DNA of 64,000 bases from Saccharopolyspora oryzae (GCF_027853915.1 NZ_JAQGLA010000018.1:35932-99931), one strand, 5' to 3'; numbered from the stretch's first letter, positions 10,601-18,644 are shown. Notes: generated by a model not told the origin, from the letters alone. Program-made: numbers and translations.

Positions 10601-11465
10601 CCCCGCGCAGCTGCCGCAGGGCGGCATCAACTGCACGATGAACTACACGGCCGCGCACGCCACCTACCCGCTCAAGTGCATGCTCACCCCGAACGTCCGC
10701 GGGAACGCGGGCTGCTACCGGCCTTTCGAGGTGACGGCGCCCGAGGGCTCGATCCTGAACGCGAATCGTCCCGCGTCGGTGAACCTGCGCACCCGCACCG
10801 GCTGGTACATCGCGCCGAACCTGTTCAAGGCGCTGGCGCAAGCCGCACCTGAGGAGGTGCAGTCCTTCACCGGGCTGCCGGTGGCCGCGACCATCTACGG
10901 CACCGACGCGGACGGTGGCACCTTCTCCGACATGTTCTTCGTCGGTGGCGGGCAGGGCGCGTCGAGCAAGGCGGACGGGAAGTCCGGATTGCTGTACCCC
11001 ACCTCGGCCGCGAACACGTCCATCGAGCTGTTCGAGACGCGCGTTCCGGTTCTCATCCTGGAGAAGGCGTTCGTCGAGGACTCCGGCGGGGCGGGAGAGC
11101 ACCGCGGCGGACTCGGCCAGCGCTTCGCACTGCGCAAGCGCCACGACGACGGGCTGCCCGTGCACGTCGCCGTCTACCCGGAAGGCGTCAAGTCCACCAC
11201 CCCGGGCCTTTTCGGGGGAATGGCGGGGAGCGGAGCGCGCGGAGTGGTGCGCGATCTGGGCGGATCGGTCCTGCACGACTGCGGCAGCGGCGAGCTGGTG
11301 CGGATCTCGAGCACCGAGGAGATCATCGAGATCCACGTCGCCGGTGGCGCCGGGTACGGCGACCCTGCCGCTCGGGCCCGGACCGATGTCGAGCGGGACC
11401 TGAGCGAGGGCATCATCTCCGAGCGGTCGCGCGTCAGCGATTACCGCCTGGCCGAGGAGGACTGA
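7665..11465 (+). CDS. Fused hydantoinase A/B (5-oxoprolinase-type) protein
   Basis: A 1266-aa single chain joining two subunits that are often separate. Residues 1 to about 690 are HyuA-like, with the ATPase motifs GFDIGGTFTDFV and SFDMGGTTAK and the glycine-rich IGAGGGSIA. Residues from about 705 to the end are HyuB-like (EIMWSRLVNVVEEMWETVCR, LITNDPWLCAGH). Such enzymes open cyclic amides such as hydantoins or 5-oxoproline with ATP hydrolysis; the actual substrate cannot be read from sequence. A strong GGAGG lies before the ATG. The TGA overlaps the next gene's ATG by one base, so translation is probably coupled to the OPT transporter. Confidence 0.93.
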   Translation: MSRLRIGFDIGGTFTDFVLYDTEGHSLELHKRLTTPHDPSIAALAGIEELVQRAGVRLADIGEIVHGTTLVTNAVIERKGAKLGLLTTEGFRDVLEAGTEQRYDIYDLFIPFPDPLVARRDRLEVPERIDADGEVVVPLDLDAARARLHEFSRNGIEAVAVCFLHSYRNPEHERRIGELARQEFPDLAVSLSSDVVAELWEYQRAVTTCANAYVQPLMDRYLGRLEHALAERGFAGALRLMHSAGGLIAPSTAREFPIRLLESGPAGGGLATALFGRSADKLDVISFDMGGTTAKACMIEDGRAEIAPMMEAARVDRFKKGSGLPIKAPVIDMIEIGAGGGSIASIDEVGLLRVGPRSAGSDPGPACYGKGGTEPTVTDANLLLGYYDPEFFLGGQMALDKAAAEAAVSTVAGPLGLAPEEAAWGIHKVVVESMAGAARVHLVEKGKDPRRYAMVGFGGAGPAHAVGVARALGVREVIVPPASGAASAVGFLAAPLSFEQVRSMPVRMVDGFDADSVNAVLGDLEEQGRAKLAEAGVPDAVVRVERAADMRLIGQLHEISVPLPDGAIDAGSLGRIRDAFADSYKARYTSLYEGAEIEAISFRVTCIGPTPSVSLTGGAAATDSARSRKGTRDAYFGSGWVEVDVHDRYALAPGDRIDGPAIIEERESTTVIPPGDSVLVDSALNLRIDVALPEEASAVVTADTPHEEAVKVIEGDPIALEIMWSRLVNVVEEMWETVCRTAFSLVVSEAQDFACELLDPTGETLAHSPRAMPVFNLTLPRAVKALLAKYPAETLQPGDVLITNDPWLCAGHLFDIALVTPVFHEGRLIGLMGTVGHVADIGGTKDYLHPREIFEEGLQIPPMKLYSAGEPDESLFTLLGENVRNPSQVIGDIHSFVAANALGAARLLSFVREYGMHDLQALASVVTKRSEDAMRAAIRELPDGVYTSEIENNPLGEVMRYPVKVTVDGDAISIDFDGAPAQLPQGGINCTMNYTAAHATYPLKCMLTPNVRGNAGCYRPFEVTAPEGSILNANRPASVNLRTRTGWYIAPNLFKALAQAAPEEVQSFTGLPVAATIYGTDADGGTFSDMFFVGGGQGASSKADGKSGLLYPTSAANTSIELFETRVPVLILEKAFVEDSGGAGEHRGGLGQRFALRKRHDDGLPVHVAVYPEGVKSTTPGLFGGMAGSGARGVVRDLGGSVLHDCGSGELVRISSTEEIIEIHVAGGAGYGDPAARARTDVERDLSEGIISERSRVSDYRLAEED

Positions 11466-13090
11466 TGTCCGAAGAGCAGACCCTCGCGGCCAGAACCGGA
11501 CAGCGGCATCCGCGGGCGCTCGCTCCCGCCAACCTCGCGTTGACGGTGGTCGTCAGCGTCTTCGGCGCCATCATCGGGATGCAGATCCTGGTCAACCTGG
11601 GGATCTCGGCGAACACTTCGCTGATCGGCGCGCTCGTCGCGATGGTGCTGGCCAGGGTGCCGATGTCGCTGTTCTCGAGCTACCGCTCCATCCATTCGCA
11701 GAACCTCGTCCAGAGCGCGATCTCCTCGGCCACCTTCGGTGCGGCCAACGGCCTGCTGCTGCCGATCGGCATTCCGTGGGCGCTGGGCCGCCCGGACCTC
11801 GTGGTGCCGATGTTCTGCGGTGTCGCGGCGGCGATGATCGTCGATGCCGTCATGCTCTACCGGCTCTTCGACACCAAGGTCTTCCCGGCGTCGGGAGCGT
11901 GGCCGCCGGGAATCGCAGCGGCCGAAGCGATCCAGGCAGGTGACAAGGGCGGACGCCGCGCCGGTCTGCTCGGGATCGGTGTCGTGGTCGGCGCGGCCGG
12001 CAGTGCGCTGGGCATCCCGATGTCGGCGTTCGGCGTCGCGTTCATCGGCAACATCGTCGCCATGGTCATGTTCGGCCTCGGGTTGCTGATGCGGCAGTAC
12101 CAGACGCAGCTGTTCGGCGGGGATTTCTTCGCCACCATCATCCCGAAGGGCAACCTCGCCGAGGCGTACGTGCCGCACGGTTTCATGATCGGTGCGGGGT
12201 TGGTCGCCCTCGTGCAGGTCGGCGTGCAATTAGCGCGCAGGAACAGCGAGGGAGGCGGGACGAGCCGGTCCGACGCCGACATGCGGCGAACCCTCGGCCT
12301 CGGCTCGGTCGCGTACGTGCTGATCGCGGTGTTCCTCGCGCTGATCTGCGGCTTGTGGACGGACATGTCGGCGGGGATGCTGGTCGCCTTCGTGCTCTAC
12401 GCCGGGTTCGCGGCCCTGGTGCACGAGCTGATCGTCGGGCTCGCCGCCATGCACGCGGGTTGGTTCCCCGCGTTCGCCGTCGCACTCATCACGCTCATCA
12501 TCGGCATGATCATCGGATTTCCGCTGGAAGCCCTCGTCGTGCTGGTCGCGTTCTCGGCCGCGACCGGACCGGCCTTCGCGGACATGGGGTACGACCTCAA
12601 GGCGGGCTTCATCCTGCGCGGGCATGGCGCGGACGCGGAATTCGAGCTGGCCGGACGCCGCCAGCAGCTGATCTCGGCCATGATCGCGTTCGGCATCGCG
12701 ATCGCCGTCGTGCTCGTGATGTGGGAGTCGTACTTCTCCCGCGATCTGCTGCCGCCGGTCGACCGGGTGTTCGCCGCCACCATGCACGGCGGGATCTCAC
12801 CCCACGTCGCGATGTCGCTGGCCATCTGGGCGGTACCCGGTGCGATCGTCCAGCTCGTCGGCGGCTCCAAGCGGCAGGCGGGAATCCTGCTCGCCACCGG
12901 TCTCCTGGTCAGCCAGCCTTCGGCGGGCTGGGCGGTGCTGGCCGGGATCGTGATCCGCTTCGCCTGGCTCCGGCTGCGCAGCGAGAAGGCCCGTTCGGAG
13001 ATGGAGGTCGTCGCCGGCGGCGTGATCGCTGGCGACGCCCTGTTCAGCTTCGGCCAATCAACCCTCAAGAGCCTCGCGGGGAAGGGCTGA
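11465..13090 (+). CDS. OPT/YSL-type multi-pass membrane transporter
   Basis: A 541-aa hydrophobic protein with about 12 or more membrane segments, starting with LTVVVSVFGAIIGMQILVNL. The segment ASGAWPPGIAAAEAIQAG matches the conserved loop of oligopeptide transporter (OPT) proteins. It overlaps the hydantoinase stop codon by one base and ends the operon. The pairing suggests it imports the cyclic amide, or a peptide-like precursor, that the hydantoinase opens. Family assignment is by motif and topology; specificity is inferred from context. Confidence 0.75.
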   Translation: MSEEQTLAARTGQRHPRALAPANLALTVVVSVFGAIIGMQILVNLGISANTSLIGALVAMVLARVPMSLFSSYRSIHSQNLVQSAISSATFGAANGLLLPIGIPWALGRPDLVVPMFCGVAAAMIVDAVMLYRLFDTKVFPASGAWPPGIAAAEAIQAGDKGGRRAGLLGIGVVVGAAGSALGIPMSAFGVAFIGNIVAMVMFGLGLLMRQYQTQLFGGDFFATIIPKGNLAEAYVPHGFMIGAGLVALVQVGVQLARRNSEGGGTSRSDADMRRTLGLGSVAYVLIAVFLALICGLWTDMSAGMLVAFVLYAGFAALVHELIVGLAAMHAGWFPAFAVALITLIIGMIIGFPLEALVVLVAFSAATGPAFADMGYDLKAGFILRGHGADAEFELAGRRQQLISAMIAFGIAIAVVLVMWESYFSRDLLPPVDRVFAATMHGGISPHVAMSLAIWAVPGAIVQLVGGSKRQAGILLATGLLVSQPSAGWAVLAGIVIRFAWLRLRSEKARSEMEVVAGGVIAGDALFSFGQSTLKSLAGKG

Positions 13091-13110
13091 CAACACGCTC
13101 ACGACCTCCG

Positions 13111-13141
13111 CGCCCGTCAGCGCCACCAGCGCTGGCGGGCG
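13111..13141 (+). terminator. Hairpin terminator after the OPT transporter gene
   Basis: Arms CGCCCG-T-CAGCGC and GCGCTG-G-CGGGCG enclose a 5-nt loop, 20 nt after the stop codon. It closes the IclR-hydantoinase-OPT operon. Confidence 0.6.
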
Positions 13142-13207
13142 CCCGTTCGCGCAGCAGCGCCTTTCGGCGCGTCGTGCCTTGAAGGCGGTGACAGACAACC
13201 ACGTGTT

Positions 13208-13771
13208 TCAGTGCACCGAGGCTCGCTGGAGGAGTCCCCAGCTGAATTGGAATATGTGTCGGCGCAACACGCCATCCGCGTCTCGACGCTCCGTCTCGTA
13301 CTGCTCGTAGGGAGGCCACATGTCGCCCTCCTGCAGCGGGCCGAAGCGCTCGCGGACTTCGTCCACCAAGTGCTTCCACGGCTGGAGCGATTCGGGGGAC
13401 TCGACGTGCGGGACCTCGGAGTTTTCGCACCGCACGAATCCGTCATCGATCCAGAGCCCGTCGCCATCCCTCCCGACGACCTTGAAGTCGAACTCCGGCC
13501 ACATCGGGAAGTGGTAGAACAGCGCGGTTCCACTCTCCCCGTTCGTCCAGCAGCGTTCCTCCCCGTCGGGCTCCCCCGCGAGCTTCTTGACGTTCGCCAA
13601 GGTCATCGTCCCCTGGCGTAAGTCCAGCCCCGCGCTGACCCTTTCACCGACGTCCCTCATCTCCGCTCGCGTAACCCCGAGCTCGGCAAGGGCCGCGTCG
13701 ATCTGCTCATCCCCACCGATCATGCGCTTCAGCACGAAGAGCTGGAAATCGAGCCGATCACCGGCCACCAT
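13208..13771 (-). CDS. Conserved protein of unknown function, paralogue of 5733-6341
   Basis: A 187-aa acidic soluble protein. By eye more than half of its aligned residues match the protein at 5733-6341, with shared blocks from DFQL near the N-terminus to EVRERFGPL.EGD near the C-terminus. The ATG has a GGGGAGG 6 nt upstream. It is convergent with the OPT transporter and is the right-hand member of a same-orientation paralogue pair that brackets the hydantoinase operon. Function is unrecognised; the neighbouring orphan gene and SMI1/KNR4 gene make an immunity-like role possible. Confidence 0.7.
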   Translation of the reverse strand: MVAGDRLDFQLFVLKRMIGGDEQIDAALAELGVTRAEMRDVGERVSAGLDLRQGTMTLANVKKLAGEPDGEERCWTNGESGTALFYHFPMWPEFDFKVVGRDGDGLWIDDGFVRCENSEVPHVESPESLQPWKHLVDEVRERFGPLQEGDMWPPYEQYETERRDADGVLRRHIFQFSWGLLQRASVH

Positions 13772-14027
13772 CGATCGCCTCCCCCCACAACAAGTTGCCC
13801 CCCGCCACTTCGACTGGCTGGTTCAGCTCAGTCAGCACCCCTTGCGATCACCACGCCACCCCAGCATCTTTCTGGCCGACGTTCGCGCCGCACGCACATA
13901 CAGTTGCGCCTTCGAGATGACTGAAATCCCGGACATCGCAAGGGAGACCGCCTGGTCGGATAGCACGCCGTTCCGACACAACCGCCACTGACCAGTGCTC
14001 GTCGTGGAGCGTTCGGGGACTGGTTGT

Positions 14028-14414
14028 TTACTGGACGAACTCGGGTTGGAGCCAAAAGGAGTTCAGGTCTGCGCCGACCAAACCGAGGTGAACGCCGGTG
14101 GCGATCTCGATCAGTTCCTCCGGGGATCGCTGATCACGTGACACTCGAACCAAGCCGGTTTGCTCGTCGAACAAGACGTCCCATTTCGATCGCGCGATCG
14201 AGACGGAAACAGCATCTTCGAGTGGTGAGGCGTCGAGCTGAACGATCACCTCGCCCGGCCTGGAGTCGGGCAACTGCAAGGCGGCCCTCTTCCACGAGCT
14301 GCTCGGGAGGTATCCCCACGCATAGAGGGCACGGCCGGTGTCCACCGCCACCTCCAGCTGGAGGGTGTCCGCCACGAGGCTGGACCGTCCGCTCTCACCG
14401 GCCAGACCGACCAA
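14028..14414 (-). CDS. Orphan protein of unknown function, probably frameshifted at its N-terminus
   Basis: The open frame gives 128 aa from a TTG at 14414, with LVADTLQLEVAVDTGRALYA near the start and ending SFWLQPEFVQ. The TTG has no ribosome binding site, and codons upstream of it still look coding (LAERGFAFRPQSLEDL) until a TGA. A GTG at 14496 with GGTAGG before it starts VHEFSVKPAGLL in another frame that dies after about 25 codons. One base gained or lost near 14455-14465 would join the two into a ~155-aa protein. I take this as a decayed gene or a sequencing error. No family recognised. Confidence 0.4.
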   Translation of the reverse strand: MVGLAGESGRSSLVADTLQLEVAVDTGRALYAWGYLPSSSWKRAALQLPDSRPGEVIVQLDASPLEDAVSVSIARSKWDVLFDEQTGLVRVSRDQRSPEELIEIATGVHLGLVGADLNSFWLQPEFVQ

Positions 14415-14555
14415 GTCTTCAAGGCTCTGCGGGCGAAACGCGAACCCTCGCTCTGCCAGGCAGGAGCCCCGCCGGCTTCACCGAGAACTCGTGCACCGCA
14501 CCTACCTGACAAGATCATCGTGGACGCGCTTGGCCAGCGTTTCGGCTGGTCAGGA

Positions 14556-14602
14556 GTCGTGAGTACTTTGGGTTGCTATAACGCCCCAAAGTAACACACG
14601 AC
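14556..14602 (-). terminator. GTGAGT-family stem-loop after the SMI1/KNR4 gene
   Basis: Imperfect arms GTCGTGAGTACTTTGGG and CCCAAAGTAACACACGAC flank a loop with GCTATAAC. It begins 54 nt after the stop codon of the 14656-16218 gene. Stem start and loop match the hairpins at 1246 and 53656. Confidence 0.5.
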
Positions 14603-14655
14603 CCCGGAGTCCCGCACCGTAGGTGGTCGGGCCGATCTCGACACCCTTCGGCACG

Positions 14656-16218
14656 TCAGCTGGTGGAGCCGGAGACTGTGGTGAGCGGGATCGGGTTTCC
14701 GGTGAGCCATTCGCACCAGTCCGCCGTGTCGCGGAGGGATCCGGTTCCCGCTCGGGAAGCCGCCGCGAGGTTCGGCGGGCGGAGGTCCGCTTCGCGGAGG
14801 GCGTTCCACTGGGCCGCGTTGAGGGTCAGCACGCGCAGGTCGGGAAGTTCCGCGACCGGGGTGATGTCCTCGACGTCGGCGTCCGACAGGTCCAGCCTGG
14901 TCAGGGCGGGCAGGGTGCGGAGCACTGCGATGTCCAGCGGTTCGGCCGCACCCGCGAGCTTGAGGTCCCAGATCGTCGGCTGGTGCGCCAGGGCGGCCAG
15001 GTCGATCCGGTCCGCCTCGATCGCGAGCGACTCCAGCGCGGGCTGATCGCCCAGCGCCGGGGTGACCAGCTTCGCGCGGTTGATCCGCAGTTCTCGGAGG
15101 TTCGCCAGCGGGGCCAGCGCGGCGAGGTCCAGGGTTACCGCGTCGTTGAGGTACATGCGCTGGGCGTCGTCGGCGCTCTCCACCACCTCGGCCAGGTCCC
15201 TGGAACCGAAGTCGTGGTAGACCCGTTCGTCGAAGCCCGCTCCGCCGAAGCCGGCGTGGATCTGCAGGTAGTCCTCGTCCGGGTCCTCGTCCTCGTAGTC
15301 GCCCTCGCGGAGGGCTTCGACGACGCCGGTCAGGATCTCGGTCACCGATTCCGCGTAGTAGTCCGGCGGGCCGTGCACGTCGCGGCCGTACTCGAAGACC
15401 TGGCCGGACCTGCCCTGCGCGGCCGGGTCGAGGTCGACCGCGAGGTCGTTCATCGCGAAGTCGGTGGCGAAGGTGATCCACCAGTCGTTGCGGGACAGGC
15501 GCTTGATGGTGTCCGGCGGGTCCGACTCGAAGACCACCGCATCGTCGAACGGGCCGTCGTTCCAGCCGAGCGAACCGGGCTGGTGGTACTCGACGACGTC
15601 GTCCAGCGGGTACGGCGAGTACCGGCCGAGCAGTCCGGTCTCCGAGGCGTCGTCCCTGGTCATCCGGTAGAGCGCGCGCAGGTCTTCCGGTAACCGGGCG
15701 CCCAGTTCGGCTTCGGCCGCGGCGATCTCCTGCTCGGAGTAGCCGGGCCCCAACGCCGGCGGTCGCCCCTTGATCTCCTGGTACCGCTCGACGAACTCGC
15801 GGAACAGTGCGGAGACCTCGGCGAGCGCGGCCGGGTCCGTGGGTGCTCCGGTGGGCTTCGACGCGGCCGGCAGCGGCATCCCCGGTAACGGGTGGGCGGG
15901 CAGCCGGAAGTCGTCGTCGAGCACCACGCCGGTCACCGACTCCAGCGCCGTGCTGCAGGCGAGCTCGAATCCGGTGTCGCGGACCACCAGCTCGACGACC
16001 AGCGGGCGACCGCCGGTCGGCACCGGGAGCAGTTCGGTGAGCGCTGATCTGGCGTCGAAGAAGTCGGGTTCGAGGTCGACGTCGACGCCGACCGGGTGCG
16101 TGATCTGCGTTGCGCCGCCATCGATGCGCATCCACACGACCGCAGGTCCACTGTGTCCGGCTCCGGCGCGCAGGCCGAGCGCCAGCCGCCGGGCTGCCGC
16201 CTGAAGTCCCGTCGTCAT
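14656..16218 (-). CDS. SMI1/KNR4 (SUKH) domain protein with leucine-rich C-terminal part
   Basis: The preferred start is the ATG at 16218 (MTTGLQAAARRLALG, 520 aa); an upstream in-frame start at 16308 would add an unlikely Cys/Arg-rich leader. Residues of about 155-300 resemble the SMI1/KNR4 fold: a helix with YSEQEIAAAEAELGARLPED followed by a WND...VVFESDP region. The C-terminal third has leucine-rich-repeat-like units (LANLRELRINRAK, LPALTRLDLSDADVEDITP). SUKH proteins often neutralise secreted or intracellular toxins, but no toxin gene is adjacent. It is divergent from the XRE operon and shares a 20-bp palindrome with it. Confidence 0.7.
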   Translation of the reverse strand: MTTGLQAAARRLALGLRAGAGHSGPAVVWMRIDGGATQITHPVGVDVDLEPDFFDARSALTELLPVPTGGRPLVVELVVRDTGFELACSTALESVTGVVLDDDFRLPAHPLPGMPLPAASKPTGAPTDPAALAEVSALFREFVERYQEIKGRPPALGPGYSEQEIAAAEAELGARLPEDLRALYRMTRDDASETGLLGRYSPYPLDDVVEYHQPGSLGWNDGPFDDAVVFESDPPDTIKRLSRNDWWITFATDFAMNDLAVDLDPAAQGRSGQVFEYGRDVHGPPDYYAESVTEILTGVVEALREGDYEDEDPDEDYLQIHAGFGGAGFDERVYHDFGSRDLAEVVESADDAQRMYLNDAVTLDLAALAPLANLRELRINRAKLVTPALGDQPALESLAIEADRIDLAALAHQPTIWDLKLAGAAEPLDIAVLRTLPALTRLDLSDADVEDITPVAELPDLRVLTLNAAQWNALREADLRPPNLAAASRAGTGSLRDTADWCEWLTGNPIPLTTVSGSTS

Positions 16219-16322
16219 GCGCGAAATTGTGCACCCGGGCACTACGGCGATCGGACTGGGTGCCAGGCAGGACGCGACCCTCACGCCGCACCGCGTCCTG
16301 ACTGGCACACCCCCAGCGTCCG

Positions 16323-16342
16323 GATTCCACGATCGTGGAATC
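16323..16342. promoter_or_regulatory. 20-bp perfect palindrome GATTCCACGATCGTGGAATC
   Basis: A perfect dyad in the 203-bp divergent space between the SMI1/KNR4 gene and the XRE operon, 79 bp before the XRE ATG and 104 bp before the SMI1 ATG. Size and symmetry fit a dimeric helix-turn-helix operator, with the XRE protein the obvious candidate. Confidence 0.6.
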
Positions 16343-16421
16343 AGGACAGACGGTAATCTTAGCTGTGAGAATCCGTCAATCGGCGGAGCGGTGCGAACCC
16401 TGTGATTTCGGAGTGATCGTG

Positions 16422-16832
16422 ATGACAGCCCCTGGTGCCGCCTTGGCCGAACGGCTGGCGTGGCTGCGGGAGTCGTTCCCCAACCCCGAGACCGGCAAGC
16501 CCTACGAGGTCAAGGCGATCGCCGCCGCGACCGGGATCTCGCTGTCCCAGCTGTACAAGATCCTCTCCGGCGAATCGCCGAACCCCGGCTGGCAGCACCT
16601 CAAGGCCCTGGCCGGCTTCTTCGGCGTCCCGCTGGACACCTTCGACGACGGCGAGCACGGCGCCAAGATCCGGACGCAGCTGGCCGCGCTGGTCGAGCTG
16701 CGCAGCCTGAAGGAGGGCGGCGTGGAGTCGGTGAGCCTGCGCGGCCTGACGCCGGCTCAAGCCGACCGCATCCGCGGCGTCGTCGAAGACCTGCGCCGCT
16801 CCAACACCACCCCCGGTCACGATGACGCATGA
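16422..16832 (+). CDS. XRE-family helix-turn-helix regulator
   Basis: A 136-aa protein from an ATG at 16422 with GGAG 8 nt upstream; an in-frame ATG at 16335 has no comparable site. The helix-turn-helix covers about residues 15-70 (VKAIAAATGISLSQLYKILS). The C-terminal part has charged helices, including GLTPAQADRIRGVVEDLR, which may dimerise. It is first in a three-gene operon: its end overlaps the peptidase gene by 11 nt, and that overlaps the membrane protein gene by 4 nt. Autoregulation through the palindrome at 16323 is likely. Confidence 0.85.
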   Translation: MTAPGAALAERLAWLRESFPNPETGKPYEVKAIAAATGISLSQLYKILSGESPNPGWQHLKALAGFFGVPLDTFDDGEHGAKIRTQLAALVELRSLKEGGVESVSLRGLTPAQADRIRGVVEDLRRSNTTPGHDDA

Positions 16833-17448
16833 GCCTGATCACGAGCCGTTCCGCTGCGCCCGCCTGGTGGTGGTCATGAGCCAGAATCGCGGTGTGAAGC
16901 CGTCGCAACAGCGCGATCTGGCGGCCCGGTGCCAAGAGCTGGCGGCCGCCCTCCCGCTGCCCTCGCCTTGGGACCTGGAGACGTTCATCGGCGAACTCTC
17001 CGAGCTCCGCGGGCGTCCGATCGAGCTGCGCCGGGTGGCCACTGTGGAATCCGACGCCCCGTGCGGGGCGCTGGTCTCCCTCGCCGACCGGGACGTGATC
17101 GGCTACCTGCCGAGCACCCCGCTGCACGAGGAGCACATCGTCCTGCACGAGGTCGCGCACCTGGTGTGCGGGCACTCCGACACCAAGCTCGCCGACTCCC
17201 CGCTGGTCGCGGCACTGGTCCCGGACCTGCCGCGGGACCTGGTGCAGAGCGTGCTCGGCCGCTCGGCCTTCGACGCGGGCACCGAGCAGGAAGCCGAGCT
17301 GGTGGCCAGCCTCTACCTGTACCGCGCGGGCCGCGCCCCGGCGCCCCTCCGCCGCGTGCGCAAGCTCGACGCGAAGTCCGGGCGCACGCTGCGCGAGATC
17401 CAGGCGACCTTCGACAGCGCGCGACGAGGCCCCGAGAAGCGCCGATGA
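16822..17448 (+). CDS. ImmA/IrrE-like HExxH metallopeptidase-fold protein
   Basis: A 208-aa protein with the zinc motif HEVAHLVCGH at about residues 109-118 (His, Glu and His at HExxH spacing plus a further His), as in proteins encoded next to XRE regulators. The first ATG at 16822 overlaps the XRE gene; an internal ATG at 16876 (MSQNRGVKPSQQ) has a purine-rich site and could be the true start. ImmA-type enzymes can cleave or inactivate a partner repressor, so a switch in which this protein controls the XRE regulator is a fair hypothesis. Not secreted: no signal peptide is visible. Confidence 0.75.
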   Translation: MTHEPDHEPFRCARLVVVMSQNRGVKPSQQRDLAARCQELAAALPLPSPWDLETFIGELSELRGRPIELRRVATVESDAPCGALVSLADRDVIGYLPSTPLHEEHIVLHEVAHLVCGHSDTKLADSPLVAALVPDLPRDLVQSVLGRSAFDAGTEQEAELVASLYLYRAGRAPAPLRRVRKLDAKSGRTLREIQATFDSARRGPEKRR

Positions 17449-18644
17449 CCAGCATCGTCCTGCAAACCGCTGGTCTCATCGCGGTGCTGGCGGCCGTCGC
17501 CAAGCTCGTCCAGTCCCGGCATTCGCCGACGCCCAGCGTGCTGTACCTGTGCGGTGCGATCGGTTCGGTCGGGCTGTCGGCGGCGCTGGTCGCGACGTCC
17601 TCGCTGACCTGGGTGGCGACCTGGGAACCGGTGCCGAACTCCGGTCGCCTGGCGGCGAACATGCTGGCCGTGGTGGCGGCGGTGTGCGTCCACGGACTGC
17701 TCGCGAACCTGGTACACGAGAAGGCAGCGGCTCGCCGCGCGATGCGGCTCCAAGTGCTGGTGGCCGCGGTCGCTGCGGTCTGCATGGTGGCGCTGATGCT
17801 GGCTGCGGGCATCCCGTTCCACCCGGAGTTCCTGGCGGCGTTCGCCGACCGGCCCGCCGTGGCGGCTTACCTGACGGTGTTCTCGCTCTACATCGGGTGG
17901 GCCACGTTGGCGTTCGGCTGGTTCCTGCGCCGCTACATCTCCCAGACCGATCGCCGCTGGTTGCGGGCCGGATTGCGCACGATCCAGGCGGGCTGCGTCG
18001 CGTCGGGGATCTGGGCGGCGAGCAAGATCGCGGCGGCTTTCCGGGCGTTGGCCGGGCACCAGCCGGGGATCCTGGACCCGATCGGCGGGGCGTGCGCTGC
18101 GACGTGCGTGGCGTTGGTGGCCATCGGCGCCACCATGCCGGTGTGGGGTCCGCGGGTGGCGTTGCCGTTCGCGTGGTTGCGCGCCAAGCGCCTGGCGCAG
18201 CAGCTCCGTCCACTGTGGAACCGGTTGTCGGCCGAGCTCCCCCAGATCGCCCTGCCCGCGGGGATGATCGCGCCGAACGCGCAGTTCGCGCTGTACCGCC
18301 GGGTGGTGGAGATCCGCGACGCCCAGCTGCTCCTGCGCCCCTACGTCCACCCCTCCGCGAGCGGCTGGGCGCGTCGTGCTGCCGAAGAAGCCGGCCTGGA
18401 CGAGCGGGCGGCCCACCAGACCGCCGAAGCGGCGCGCCTGGTCACCGCCCTGGACGCCCACGCCGCAGGCCACCGCCACCAGCCGGAACCGGACGAGACC
18501 AGCGCCCCGTACCGAGGCGTCACCTCGGACACCGCCACCGAAGCGCGCTGGCTGATCGAGGTAGGCCGAGCAGCAGAACGCTCAGCGATCGTCAAGACCA
18601 TCCGCGACCAGGCCCGGGCCGACCTCCCGACCTCCCCGGCGTAA
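17445..18644 (+). CDS. Multi-pass membrane protein of the MAB_1171c type
   Basis: A 399-aa protein whose ATG overlaps the preceding stop as ATGA. The N-terminal ~235 residues contain about seven hydrophobic segments (IVLQTAGLIAVLAAVAKLV, LYLCGAIGSVGLSAALVATS and others). The C-terminal ~160 residues are soluble and helical, with FALYRRVVEIRDAQLLLRPY. This layout, and its position after an XRE and an HExxH gene, matches a family found widely in actinomycetes under the name MAB_1171c. The molecular function of that family is not established as far as I know; a receptor or transporter is possible. Confidence 0.65.
   Translation: MTSIVLQTAGLIAVLAAVAKLVQSRHSPTPSVLYLCGAIGSVGLSAALVATSSLTWVATWEPVPNSGRLAANMLAVVAAVCVHGLLANLVHEKAAARRAMRLQVLVAAVAAVCMVALMLAAGIPFHPEFLAAFADRPAVAAYLTVFSLYIGWATLAFGWFLRRYISQTDRRWLRAGLRTIQAGCVASGIWAASKIAAAFRALAGHQPGILDPIGGACAATCVALVAIGATMPVWGPRVALPFAWLRAKRLAQQLRPLWNRLSAELPQIALPAGMIAPNAQFALYRRVVEIRDAQLLLRPYVHPSASGWARRAAEEAGLDERAAHQTAEAARLVTALDAHAAGHRHQPEPDETSAPYRGVTSDTATEARWLIEVGRAAERSAIVKTIRDQARADLPTSPA

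Noticed and set aside
7524..11336. Long open frame opposite the hydantoinase gene
   Set aside because: Same codon-position shadow effect, low-complexity Arg/His/Gly-rich translation, no domain.
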